Source: Chryseobacterium indologenes
GTDB lineage: Bacteria > Bacteroidota > Bacteroidia > Flavobacteriales > Weeksellaceae
DNA length: 64,000 nt
Direction of reading: 5' to 3'
NCBI RefSeq assembly: GCF_018362995.1
Contig: NZ_CP074372.1
Span: forward strand, 1 to 64,000
Shown: positions 26,673-34,308 of the stretch, in pieces
Layout of the letters: every line of letters starts with the position of its first letter
Position numbering within the stretch: the stretch's first letter is position 1
Program-made: the position numbers and the translations under genes
The notes under the pieces: generated by a model
Told to the model about the DNA's origin: nothing
The model's database searches: none
The model's input: only the letters and a program-made list of their open reading frames with translations

Positions 26673-28532
26673 ATGAAGACAATATTTGCAGCATTAGCCC
26701 TTTCAATAGCTTCTGCCGCCTTTTCCCAAAAAGTGTTGGAAAGGATAGAGCCGGCTTTCTGGTGGAAAGGAATGAAAAACCCCGAACTTCAGATTCTTGT
26801 GTACGGAAAAGACATTGCCCATAACGAGATTGTACTTTCAGATGGAATACAGATCAAAGACATCCGGAAAGTTGATAATCCGAATTACGTTTTTATTACA
26901 GTCAATACCAATGAAATTGGTGTTCCAAAATTTACCATCAATATAAAAAAAGATAAAAAAAATATCGATTCTTATACTTATGAACTGAAGCAGAGAGAAT
27001 CCGGTTCCGCCAATCGGGAATCTTTTACATCTAAAGACTTTATGTATCTTATTATGCCTGATCGTTTTGCCAATGGTGATGAGAAGAATGATTCAATGCC
27101 CAACCTTACGGAAAAAGCAAATCGTAGTCTACCCAGGGGAAGACATGGCGGAGACCTTCATGGGATCGTTAACAATCTAGATTATCTTCAGAATCTTGGG
27201 GTAACAACTGTATGGCTTACTCCCGTAAATGAAAATAATGAAAAAGCTGATTCATATCATGGATATGCTCAAACTGACCTGTATAAAATTGATGCCCGCT
27301 ATGGCTCCAACGAAGACTATAAGAATTTATCCAAAGAATTGAACAAAAGAAATATGAAACTGGTGATGGATTATGTGACCAATCACTGGGGAAGCTCGCA
27401 CTGGATGATCAAAGATCTTCCTTCAAAAGACTGGATTCACTGGTTTGAGGAAGGAGAAAATGGTTTTAAACGTTCCAATTATAAAACGACAACGCAGTTT
27501 GACACCAATACTTCTGAAATTGATAAAAAATATGCACTGGATGGATGGTTTGATAAATCAATGCCCGATATCAACCAGAAAAATCCGTTAGTTTTAAAAT
27601 ATCTGACCCAAAATGCAATCTGGTGGATTGAATATGCAGGGTTAGGAGGTATTCGTGTAGATACCTATCCATACAATGATAAAGAAGCAATGGCAAAATG
27701 GGTCAAAGCAATCACTGATGAATATCCGAAATTCAATATTGTAGGGGAAACGTGGTTGTATACAGCCGCACAAATTGCCGCCTGGCAGAAAGATTCCAAA
27801 ATTGGAGAAATAGAAGGATACAATTCAAACCTACCCTCGGTAATGGATTTTATGCTGTTTGAAAATATGCCTAAAGCTCTTAAAGAAAAAGAAAGCTGGG
27901 ACAAAGGTATGATCCGTATTTATGATTCTTTTACCAGTGATTTTCTATATTCGGATCTTAAAAATCTTTTGGTTTTCTTTGAAAATCACGATACCGAAAG
28001 ATGGAATGAGATTTTTAATGCCAATCCTAATGCTTATAAAATGGCACTCACCCTGATTTCAACAGTAAGAGGAACCCCACAGATATATTATGGATCAGAA
28101 ATAGGAATGCGCGGAAACAAGAAGAAAAGAGGAGATGGAGATATCCGAAGAGACTTTCCCGGGGGTTGGAGCTCTGATAAACAAAATGCCTTCAATCCGT
28201 CTGCTCAGACTCAGGAACAGAAAAAATTTTTCCGGTTTACTCAAAAATTATTAAACTGGAGAAAAGACAAAGACGTGATTCATAATGGGAAAACTAAAAA
28301 TTTCGTTCCTCAGGATAGTGTTTTTGTGTATTTCCGATACAATGAAAAAGAAAGTGTAATGGTCATCATCAACAATAATGAAAAAGATCAGACGTTAGAC
28401 TTGAAACGATTTGCGGAATCACTTAATGGATTTACAAAAGGAAAAGAAGTAATTTCAGGAAAAGAAATTTCATTACAAAACAGTATGAATATCCCTGCAA
28501 AAACACCATTCATCATTGAACTTGAAAAATAA
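26673..28532 (+). CDS. Alpha-amylase family GH13 enzyme (neopullulanase/cyclomaltodextrinase-like)
   Basis: Starting at the ATG 26673 the product is 619 residues, with a signal peptide (FAALALSIASAAFS) and then an N-terminal Cyc-maltodext_N-type beta domain (about 20-110). The catalytic barrel shows all GH13 regions: MDYVTNHW, GGIRVD330 (nucleophile), IVGE359 (acid/base) and FFENHD440. A small C-terminal beta domain ends it. It resembles SusA-type periplasmic neopullulanases that cut starch chains into maltose/maltotriose. An in-frame TTG at 26661 is a poorer start, because it adds residues ahead of a clean signal peptide. The next gene starts 11 bp later. Confidence 0.92.
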   Translation: MKTIFAALALSIASAAFSQKVLERIEPAFWWKGMKNPELQILVYGKDIAHNEIVLSDGIQIKDIRKVDNPNYVFITVNTNEIGVPKFTINIKKDKKNIDSYTYELKQRESGSANRESFTSKDFMYLIMPDRFANGDEKNDSMPNLTEKANRSLPRGRHGGDLHGIVNNLDYLQNLGVTTVWLTPVNENNEKADSYHGYAQTDLYKIDARYGSNEDYKNLSKELNKRNMKLVMDYVTNHWGSSHWMIKDLPSKDWIHWFEEGENGFKRSNYKTTTQFDTNTSEIDKKYALDGWFDKSMPDINQKNPLVLKYLTQNAIWWIEYAGLGGIRVDTYPYNDKEAMAKWVKAITDEYPKFNIVGETWLYTAAQIAAWQKDSKIGEIEGYNSNLPSVMDFMLFENMPKALKEKESWDKGMIRIYDSFTSDFLYSDLKNLLVFFENHDTERWNEIFNANPNAYKMALTLISTVRGTPQIYYGSEIGMRGNKKKRGDGDIRRDFPGGWSSDKQNAFNPSAQTQEQKKFFRFTQKLLNWRKDKDVIHNGKTKNFVPQDSVFVYFRYNEKESVMVIINNNEKDQTLDLKRFAESLNGFTKGKEVISGKEISLQNSMNIPAKTPFIIELEK

Positions 28533-28543
28533 TTTTAATACAT

Positions 28544-29062
28544 ATGAAAAAACTAACGACTGCTTATACCTTAATCCTTTTTGTACTGGGATTTTCTTTA
28601 TTCAACGCTCAGTCAAAAACTCCATTTGAAAAAGAAAAAACGGAAATCAGTACAATGCTTGATGCATTCAATGTAGCGGCTGCAAAGGCGGATTACGCTG
28701 GGTATTTTAACCTCTTTGCAGACGAATCTACCTTCATTGGAACAGATGCTACCGAAATATGGAATAAAAAAGAATTCATGGTATGGGCTAAACCTCATTT
28801 TGACAAGAAAAAAACCTGGAATTTTAAAGCTCTTAAACGAAATATTTACTTCAGTAAAGATGGAAAACTGGCGTGGTTCGATGAACTATTGGATACGCAG
28901 ATGAAAATATGCAGAGGTTCCGGAGTGGTAGAAAAAATCAACGGAAGCTGGAAGGTAAAACAATACGTTCTTTCTGTAACAGTTCCCAATGAGGTGGTAG
29001 ATAAAGTGGTGGTAGAAAAAGCACCTATTGAAGATGCATTAATCCAAAAACTGAAATCATAA
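28544..29062 (+). CDS. Secreted NTF2-like protein
   Basis: The 172-residue product has a signal peptide (ILFVLGFSLFNAQ, cleavage near residue 23) and an NTF2/SnoaL-like body: an N-terminal helix (ISTMLDAFNVAAAKADYAGYFNLFADESTFIGTD) and a WKVKQYVLSVTVP strand. No catalytic assignment is possible. It sits between the GH13 gene (11 bp) and the sugar MFS gene (1-bp stop/start overlap), so translation is probably coupled to the transporter. A role in maltodextrin handling is an inference from position only. It has the same fold class as the 2011 gene but low visible identity. Confidence 0.72.
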   Translation: MKKLTTAYTLILFVLGFSLFNAQSKTPFEKEKTEISTMLDAFNVAAAKADYAGYFNLFADESTFIGTDATEIWNKKEFMVWAKPHFDKKKTWNFKALKRNIYFSKDGKLAWFDELLDTQMKICRGSGVVEKINGSWKVKQYVLSVTVPNEVVDKVVVEKAPIEDALIQKLKS

Positions 29063-30480
29063 TGGCAGAAATGGTGGGGAGATATAATTCGGGACCATTT
29101 GGACGAAGAGAAAAGCCAAATTTATCCATGCTCCAGATTATTAATATGAGTATGGGATTCCTTGGAATTCAAATGGCATTCGGGTTACAAAATGGAAATG
29201 CAAGCCGTATTCTGGGTAATTTAGGAGCTGATGTTCATGAATTATCCTGGTTCTGGCTCGTTGCTCCCGTTACAGGACTCATTGTTCAGCCTATTATCGG
29301 GCATATGGGAGACAATACCTGGAGTCCGTTGGGAAGAAGAAAACCTTACTTTTTAATTGGAGCTGTTTTGTGCGCTATAGGGCTGGTACTTCTTCCGAAT
29401 GCTGCATCTGTTACCCAGATGTTTGCCGCCAATGCTCTTCTGTTAGCAGTGATATTTCTCGCGATGATGGATGCTTCGGTGAATATCGCAATGGAACCTT
29501 TCCGGGCTTTGGTAGGAGATATGCTTCCCAAACATCAGGGGACAATAGGATTTTCGGTGCAGACAATCCTGATTGGAATTGGAGCTGTATTGGGCTCTTA
29601 TCTGCCGGATTGGTTAACGAAAATGGGGATTTCCAACGAAGCCCCGGCAGGATTTGTAGCAGATAATGTGATTTACTCCTTTTATATTGGTGCCGGATTG
29701 CTTATCATCTCAATTTTGTATACCATAATGACAACCAGAGAATATTCTCCGCAGGAATTCGCTGATTTTGAAGATGGAAAGGAAGTAGAAAAACAGGAAT
29801 CTAAGTTTTCAGATATTTTCAAAGATTTTGCAGCAATTCCTACACAGATGAAGAAGCTGGGAATTGTTCAGTTCTTTTCATGGTTTGCCTTATTTACCAT
29901 GTGGGTATTTACTACCAGTGCGCTGGCAACCCATCATTTTGGACTTTCCCCGGAAGATACCCACTCCAAAGCATTTAATGATGCGGGTGATCTTACCGGA
30001 AAACTTTTCGGAATGTACAATCTTTGGGCGATTCCGTTTGCCTTTCTGTTGACACCTATTGCTAAACTTATTGGTAAAAAACAGACCCATGCATTAGCTT
30101 TGCTGTGTGGAGGTTTGGGTCTTGTTTCAATGTATTTTATTAGAGATGTCAACAATTTATGGATCTCAATGATCGGTTTAGGGTTTGCCTGGGCAAGTAT
30201 TCTGGCAATGCCTTATGCTATGCTTATTGAGGTGATTCCACAGAGAAAAATGGGGGTCTATATGGGGATTTTCAATTTCTTTATTGTCATTCCGCAGATC
30301 ATCAATGGTTTATTCGGAGGTCCGGTAGTAAGTGGTATTTTCGGAAAACAGGCGATGGATTATGTTGTTGTTGGAGGTGTTTGTATGCTGATAGGAGCTG
30401 TAGTAACTATGATTTTTGTTAAATCTGAAGATGAAACTCCTAAAGAAATTGAAGAGGAGATCAAGCAAGTACATTTTTAA
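29062..30480 (+). CDS. MFS sugar transporter (SLC45/GPH-like, probable maltose/maltodextrin permease)
   Basis: The 472-residue inner-membrane carrier has 12 predicted spans. Features of the sucrose/maltose SLC45-like group are visible: FGLQNGNASRI in span 1, the motif A-like loop GHMGDNTWSPLGRRKPYFLIG (about 78-98) and a long charged central loop (TREYSPQEFADFEDGKEVEKQ). It is the last gene of the second half of the starch locus and overlaps the upstream gene by one base (TAATG). It would import the products of GH13 and GH97. No maltose phosphorylase or phosphoglucomutase gene is present in the window, so catabolism must be encoded elsewhere. Confidence 0.9.
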   Translation: MAEMVGRYNSGPFGRREKPNLSMLQIINMSMGFLGIQMAFGLQNGNASRILGNLGADVHELSWFWLVAPVTGLIVQPIIGHMGDNTWSPLGRRKPYFLIGAVLCAIGLVLLPNAASVTQMFAANALLLAVIFLAMMDASVNIAMEPFRALVGDMLPKHQGTIGFSVQTILIGIGAVLGSYLPDWLTKMGISNEAPAGFVADNVIYSFYIGAGLLIISILYTIMTTREYSPQEFADFEDGKEVEKQESKFSDIFKDFAAIPTQMKKLGIVQFFSWFALFTMWVFTTSALATHHFGLSPEDTHSKAFNDAGDLTGKLFGMYNLWAIPFAFLLTPIAKLIGKKQTHALALLCGGLGLVSMYFIRDVNNLWISMIGLGFAWASILAMPYAMLIEVIPQRKMGVYMGIFNFFIVIPQIINGLFGGPVVSGIFGKQAMDYVVVGGVCMLIGAVVTMIFVKSEDETPKEIEEEIKQVHF

Positions 30481-30522
30481 AAATAAATAATTTTATTGAC
30501 CTATTCCTTTTGGTAATTCTAG

Positions 30523-30596
30523 CTTCGACAGGCTCAGCCTGACACTGCTTAAAAATTTCGGTTGGGATTCGGGTTGTCACCCTGAGCCTGTCGAAG
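30523..30596. repeat. Inverted repeat of the CTTCGACAGGCTCAG type
   Basis: Two 22-bp arms (30523-30544 and 30575-30596) are complementary except for two central positions. The shared core is CTTCGACAGGCTCAG. From memory, similar motifs recur in intergenic DNA of many Bacteroidota and other bacteria; that was not checked here. Confidence 0.75.
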
Positions 30597-30637
30597 GGTT
30601 ATCAATAAATAAAGGTTTAATTCAAATATCAATAGGA

Positions 30638-30694
30638 GCGGGCTTTAGCCTGCTTTCTTTTTAGTATTCATCAATGGGCTTTAGCCGAAATTTA
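30638..30694 (+). repeat. GGGCTTTAGCCC repeat element, copy A
   Basis: A GC-rich hairpin (GCGGGCTTTAGCCTGC, 30638-30653) is followed after about 23 nt by GGCTTTAGCC (30677-30686) and GAAATTTA. It is a slightly mutated copy of a five-member family with a fixed two-part layout. Confidence 0.8.
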
Positions 30695-30731
30695 TTATTT
30701 TGTTAATAAGGGAAAAGCAAAATTATTTATC

Positions 30732-31235
30732 ATGAAGCTTAATTTTTTTAATAATTTTTTTTCGACTACAAAACAAAAGGATGAGCCAGAAAATGAAAAT
30801 ATTACTGAAAACTTAGATGTCGGATTTACTGAAGAAGAGTTACTTTAATACGATAAACACGTAGATTTCTATTATACAAATATCATCAACTCATTGATTC
30901 TTTATACCTATAATGTAGATCAATTAGATGAAACGGCACCCATTTTAATAGATCCATTGGCGGAATTGTACGAAGAGCTTGATTATGCATTCATTCCTGT
31001 TTTATTTGAAACTGTTTTTAGAAATAAACGGATTAATGAATCATTCAAAGAGGATTTACTGCAATTTAAAAAAAATGTAGATGATATTCCTGTAGAAATA
31101 TGGGATTGGGATTTCTTAGACCAGCATGAAACATGGAAAAATATAAGACTTGAAGCCGAAATGCTTTTAAATAAACTCAATATAGAAACAAGAACTTATA
31201 ATACAGACTATACTACAAATCTTTTTAAAAAATAA
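30732..31235 (+). pseudogene. Uncharacterised gene broken by an in-frame TAA at codon 39
   Basis: An ATG at 30732 opens a frame that runs 38 codons (MKLNFFNNFF... to FTEEELL), meets TAA at 30846-30848, and then continues in the same frame to a natural stop at 31233-31235. Without the stop it would give a 167-residue acidic, aromatic-rich soluble protein of no family I recognise (for example DIPVEIWDWDFLDQHETWKNIRLEAEMLL near the C-terminus). The downstream part has no ATG until its last 30 residues. One base change (for example CAA or GAA to TAA) explains it; a sequencing error is possible. Repeat elements in the same orientation flank it on both sides. Confidence 0.7.
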
Positions 31236-31244
31236 TTCAATAGG

Positions 31245-31303
31245 GACGGGCTTTAGCCCGTCTTCTTTTTATATCTTCATCAATTGGCTTTAGCCAAAAC
31301 TTA
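31245..31303 (+). repeat. GGGCTTTAGCCC repeat element, copy B
   Basis: A perfect hairpin GACGGGCT-TT-AGCCCGTC (31245-31262) is followed by T-rich sequence and then GGCTTTAGCC (31286-31295) with AAAACTTA. It begins 10 bp after the pseudogene stop and could act as its terminator. Confidence 0.85.
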
Positions 31304-31456
31304 AAATCTATCCTTCATATACTTATCTTATCGGTTTTTTTGACATTCAGAATGTAATAGGCTCCCACAGATTTTCACGGGTAACATAGATGTTTGAGCC
31401 TATTCATAGAATTGATTCAATCCGTCAATCTTTGGAAGAAAAATATACAGCATAAA

Positions 31457-31527
31457 TTTTATCGCAGATAAAACCGTCGCGTCTTAAAACATATAGAATA
31501 AAACCCCTTGCGCCTTAGCGTTTTCCA
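31457..31527 (+). repeat. 71-bp element with TTTTATCGCAGATAAAA core, copy 1
   Basis: It starts with the palindrome TTTTATC-GCA-GATAAAA (31457-31473), has GCGTCTTAAAA in the middle and ends TTGCGCCTTAGCGTTTTCCA (31508-31527). The same three blocks in the same order recur at 51689-51762. The rest of the 383-bp gap (31236-31618) holds repeat copy B, the pirin promoter box and unassigned AT-rich DNA. Confidence 0.75.
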
Positions 31528-31590
31528 ACTTCTTTTGATCATAAATTTCCTTTCTTACCCTACATCAACTTTTTTAATCAACCCATACCG

Positions 31591-31598
31591 TACATTTG
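31591..31598 (+). promoter_or_regulatory. -7 box (TACATTTG) for the pirin gene
   Basis: TACATTTG fits TAnnTTTG and lies 20 nt before the ATG at 31619. No TTG is seen at standard spacing. Confidence 0.55.
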
Positions 31599-31618
31599 TA
31601 TCATAAATAATCACAGAA

Positions 31619-32347
31619 ATGAAAACAGTATATCATAAAGCAGATTCAAGAGGCCATGCCAATCACGGATGGTTAAATTCTTACCATACATTCAGTTTTG
31701 CCAACTATCAAAACAGGGACAGAACCAACTTTGGTGTTCTGAGAGTATTGAACGATGATACCGTTTCTCAGGGAATGGGTTTCGGAACACATCCACACAG
31801 AGATATGGAAATTATATCCATTCCTTTGGAAGGAGATCTTGAACACAAAGATTCAATGGGAACTACAGCAGTAATCAGAAAGGGAGAAATCCAAGTGATG
31901 AGCGCCGGAACGGGTGTGAAACACAGTGAATACAATAAAAATAAAGATGAAGAGGTAAAATTCCTTCAGATCTGGGTTTTCCCAAGAGAACTGGATGTTG
32001 AACCCAGATATGACCAGAAAAGCATTAAGGAAGGTGAAAAGATCAATGGTTTTCAACAGATTTTATCTCCTGATAAAAATGATGAAGGAGTTTGGATTCA
32101 CCAGGATGCATGGTTTAATATTGCCAACTTTACAAAAGGAAACGGCAAAAATTATATGCTCAACAAAAAAGGGAACGGAGTCTATGCATTTGTTTTAAAA
32201 GGAAGTGCAAAAATCGGTGACCGTGTTTTGAATGAAAGAGATGGATTGGGAATCTGGGATACCCAGAGTTTTAATATTGAAGCAGTAGAAGACACTGAAG
32301 TATTATTAATGGAAGTCCCAATGGAACTGCCGTCTTATCTTAAATAA
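31619..32347 (+). CDS. Pirin family protein (possible quercetin 2,3-dioxygenase)
   Basis: The 242-residue bicupin has the complete pirin metal site: H58 and H60 (GTHPHRDME), H102 and E104 (GVKHSEYN). Length and start (KADSRGHANHGWLNSYHTFSFANY) match the YhhW type, which has quercetinase activity in vitro and an unclear cellular role. An NAD(P)H:FMN reductase follows 38 bp downstream but has its own promoter box. This pairing of a pirin and a quinone/FMN reductase may point to redox or aromatic-stress handling, an inference from context. Confidence 0.92.
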   Translation: MKTVYHKADSRGHANHGWLNSYHTFSFANYQNRDRTNFGVLRVLNDDTVSQGMGFGTHPHRDMEIISIPLEGDLEHKDSMGTTAVIRKGEIQVMSAGTGVKHSEYNKNKDEEVKFLQIWVFPRELDVEPRYDQKSIKEGEKINGFQQILSPDKNDEGVWIHQDAWFNIANFTKGNGKNYMLNKKGNGVYAFVLKGSAKIGDRVLNERDGLGIWDTQSFNIEAVEDTEVLLMEVPMELPSYLK

Positions 32348-32352
32348 AAGAC

Positions 32353-32360
32353 TAAATTTG
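32353..32360 (+). promoter_or_regulatory. -7 box (TAAATTTG) for the FMN reductase gene
   Basis: TAAATTTG fits TAnnTTTG, 25 nt before the ATG at 32386, in the short pirin-reductase gap. Confidence 0.5.
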
Positions 32361-32385
32361 TAATCTTAAAAAATAAATCTCACCT

Positions 32386-32937
32386 ATGAAAATTTTAGCA
32401 ATAGCAGGAAGTAACTCAGACGTTTCAATGAACAAGCAGTTGGTTGCATACGCATCAACATTATTTGAAAATGCAGAAGTAGAAGTAGTAGATCTGAATC
32501 CTTTCGAAATGCCAATCTATAAGCATGAAAGAGAATTGGCTGGCGGTGTTCCTCAGGAAGCTCATGACTTTGCTGCCAAAATTGATGGTGCCAATGTACT
32601 ATTGGTGGCTTTGGCAGAACACAACGGAACCTATTCTACAGCATTTAAAAATGTGTTCGACTGGGTATCAAGAATCAAAGACAGAACGGTTTGGAACGAA
32701 GTACCAATGCTATTGATGTCTACATCTCCGGGAGGTAGAGGTGGAGCAGGTGTTTTAGAAGCTGCATCAAAGCGTTTTCCTTTTCACGGAGGAAATGTGG
32801 TGGAAACTTTTTCACTGCCTTTCTTTAATGATAATTTTGATAAAGCAACTCAAAAGATTTCTAATGAAGAGAAAATCAATGAGTTAAAAGAAAAGATCAA
32901 GAAGATTGCGGCTATTGAAACTATCCTTGAAAAATAG
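32386..32937 (+). CDS. NADPH-dependent FMN reductase family protein
   Basis: The 183-residue flavodoxin-like protein has the FMN phosphate-binding start (ILAIAGSNSDVSMNKQLVAYA), the family motif near residue 77 (AEHNGTYSTAFKNVFDW) and a Gly-rich loop (MSTSPGGRGGAGVLEAA, about 108-124). It is expected to reduce FMN, quinones or azo compounds with NAD(P)H in the cytoplasm. Physiological substrate is unknown. It lies just after the pirin gene and before a small promoter-terminator unit. Confidence 0.9.
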   Translation: MKILAIAGSNSDVSMNKQLVAYASTLFENAEVEVVDLNPFEMPIYKHERELAGGVPQEAHDFAAKIDGANVLLVALAEHNGTYSTAFKNVFDWVSRIKDRTVWNEVPMLLMSTSPGGRGGAGVLEAASKRFPFHGGNVVETFSLPFFNDNFDKATQKISNEEKINELKEKIKKIAAIETILEK

Positions 32938-32940
32938 AAT

Positions 32941-32970
32941 TTGAATATTCATTTAAAATTACTATTTTTG
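32941..32970 (+). promoter_or_regulatory. Promoter of the mini transcription unit before purM
   Basis: TTG (32941-32943), a 19-nt spacer and TATTTTTG (32963-32970) match the consensus. It is one of the better promoters in the window, yet it drives only about 125 nt before a strong terminator. Confidence 0.65.
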
Positions 32971-32974
32971 CAAA

Positions 32975-33098
32975 AAGAAAAGAGATGAAAATTCAGACCT
33001 CCTATAAACAATGTTTTTCTCATAAAGGGAAAGTTGTGGGCTCTGAAATTCTGAGATAAAATAACGGCCGATAATCTGAAAAGATTGTCGGCTTTTTT
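32975..33098 (+). ncRNA. Candidate small transcript, ~125 nt, with a possible 24-codon ORF
   Basis: A consensus promoter ends at 32970 and a strong terminator lies at 33067-33098. Between them is an ATG (32985) opening 24 codons that end at TAA 33057-33059. The peptide would begin MKIQTSYKQCFSHKGKVVG and is basic with one Cys. I recognise neither a peptide family nor a known riboswitch (TPP, SAM, purine and cobalamin cores looked for by eye and not found). It may be a small RNA, a leader peptide or a tiny protein. It is followed by 114 bp of spacer before purM. Confidence 0.45.
33067..33098 (+). terminator. Strong intrinsic terminator upstream of purM
   Basis: A 10-bp stem GCCGATAATC (33067-33076) and GATTGTCGGC (33083-33092), with one wobble pair and a 6-nt loop, is followed by TTTTTTG. 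It would insulate purM from upstream transcription. Confidence 0.88.
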
Positions 33099-33171
33099 GT
33101 TTTCTAAAATTGAGTATAAAAGTAATTGAAATATTAAAAGATAATAAGACTCCAGAAGCAGTTACTAAATA

Positions 33172-33205
33172 GTATGAAATCTGAAATCTGATATCTAAAA
33201 ATCTA
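33172..33205 (+). repeat. ATCTGATATCT repeat word before purM
   Basis: The stretch includes GAAATCTGAAATCTGATATC and ends in TAAAAATCTAAG. It resembles the 9501-9540 sequence before the MFS gene (ATCTGATATCTGAAATCTG and CTAAAAAATC). It is probably a copy of one dispersed element. Confidence 0.45.
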
Positions 33206-33212
33206 AGCAGAC

Positions 33213-34205
33213 ATGAGCAACACTTACAAATCAGCAGGAGTAGACAAAGAAGAAGGATACAAAACGGTTGACAAGATCAAAAAAGCGGTCGGTGAAACCC
33301 ACAATTCCAATGTACTGAATCACTTGGGAAGTTTTGGTGCTTTCTATGAGATCGGTGGATACAAAAATCCGGTTCTTGTATCAGGAACAGATGGAGTAGG
33401 AACAAAGCTGAAAGTAGCTTTAGATACTAAAAAATATGACTCCATTGGTGTAGATTGTTTCGCAATGTGTGCCAATGATATCCTTTGCCACGGAGCAAAA
33501 CCTTTATTTTTCCTTGATTATCTCGCTTGCGGAAAGCTTGATTCAGAAATCGCAGCAGAAATTGTTTTAGGAATGGTGGCTGCCTGTAAAGATAACAACT
33601 GTGCATTGATTGGTGGAGAGACTGCAGAAATGCCGGGAATGTACCAGCCTGGAGATTATGATGTTGCAGGATTCTGTGTGGGAATTGTAGAAAAAGATCA
33701 GATCATTGACGGTTCTACGATCAAGGCAGGTAACAAAATTATTGCATTACCAAGCTCAGGATTCCACTCGAACGGATTCTCATTAGTAAGAAAAGTATTC
33801 CCGAATTTTGAAGAAGAGTTTGAAGGAAAACCATTATATGAAACCCTTTTAGTGCCTACAAGACTATACTATAAAGATATTCATAAAGTACTGGAAGAAG
33901 TAAAAGTAAGCGGAATTGCTCACATTACAGGAGGTGGTCTTTACGAAAACGTTCCAAGAATCATTCCTGAAGGACTTTGTGCTTCTATTGACGAATCAAA
34001 AATCAGAATTCCTAGCGTGATGCTTGAGCTTGAAAAGAGAGGTGGGGTGAAACGTGAAGAAATGCACGGAACATTCAATATGGGTGTTGGGATGGTAATC
34101 GTTGTAGATGCTGAACATGCTGAAAAAGTATTGCACCTTTTGGATGATGCTTACGAAATCGGAGAAATCACTGAAGGAGCAGAGAAAATCAATTTAAAAT
34201 TTTAG
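33213..34205 (+). CDS. purM: Phosphoribosylformylglycinamidine cyclo-ligase
   Basis: PurM makes aminoimidazole ribonucleotide (AIR) from FGAM with ATP, step five of IMP synthesis. The 330-residue length and motifs are standard: LVSGTDGVGTKLKVAL near 59, VDCFAMCANDILCHGAKPLFFLDY near 93, the IGGETAEMPGMY loop near 138 and MGVGM near 291. It opens a purine block (purM, purN, purH, purD, guaA) that is co-directional, with repeat-bearing gaps of 69 to 165 bp. It is therefore probably several transcripts rather than one tight operon. Confidence 0.97.
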   Translation: MSNTYKSAGVDKEEGYKTVDKIKKAVGETHNSNVLNHLGSFGAFYEIGGYKNPVLVSGTDGVGTKLKVALDTKKYDSIGVDCFAMCANDILCHGAKPLFFLDYLACGKLDSEIAAEIVLGMVAACKDNNCALIGGETAEMPGMYQPGDYDVAGFCVGIVEKDQIIDGSTIKAGNKIIALPSSGFHSNGFSLVRKVFPNFEEEFEGKPLYETLLVPTRLYYKDIHKVLEEVKVSGIAHITGGGLYENVPRIIPEGLCASIDESKIRIPSVMLELEKRGGVKREEMHGTFNMGVGMVIVVDAEHAEKVLHLLDDAYEIGEITEGAEKINLKF

Positions 34206-34206
34206 A

Positions 34207-34303
34207 AGCTTAATCCCGCTTTCCGCTGTATCTTTTTCGCCAATGCTTTTTTACAAAGCCATTTCAAAAAAAGGATGCCGCTTCAATCGGGGCTAGTTAA
34301 TAA
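34207..34303. repeat. Imperfect inverted repeat in the purM-purN gap
   Basis: One arm (about 34210-34237) carries AATCCCGCTTTCCGCTGTAT and the other (about 34271-34300) carries GGATGCCGCTTCAATCGGGG. They can pair with several mismatches around a T/A-rich centre. I recall similar 'CCCGATTGAAGCGGCATCC' elements from other flavobacterial genomes, an unverified recollection. Confidence 0.5.
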
Positions 34304-34308
34304 CATTC

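Noticed and set aside
32975..33066. Known riboswitch before purM
   Set aside because: No TPP, SAM, purine or cobalamin core was recognised, and the terminator is 114 bp before purM.
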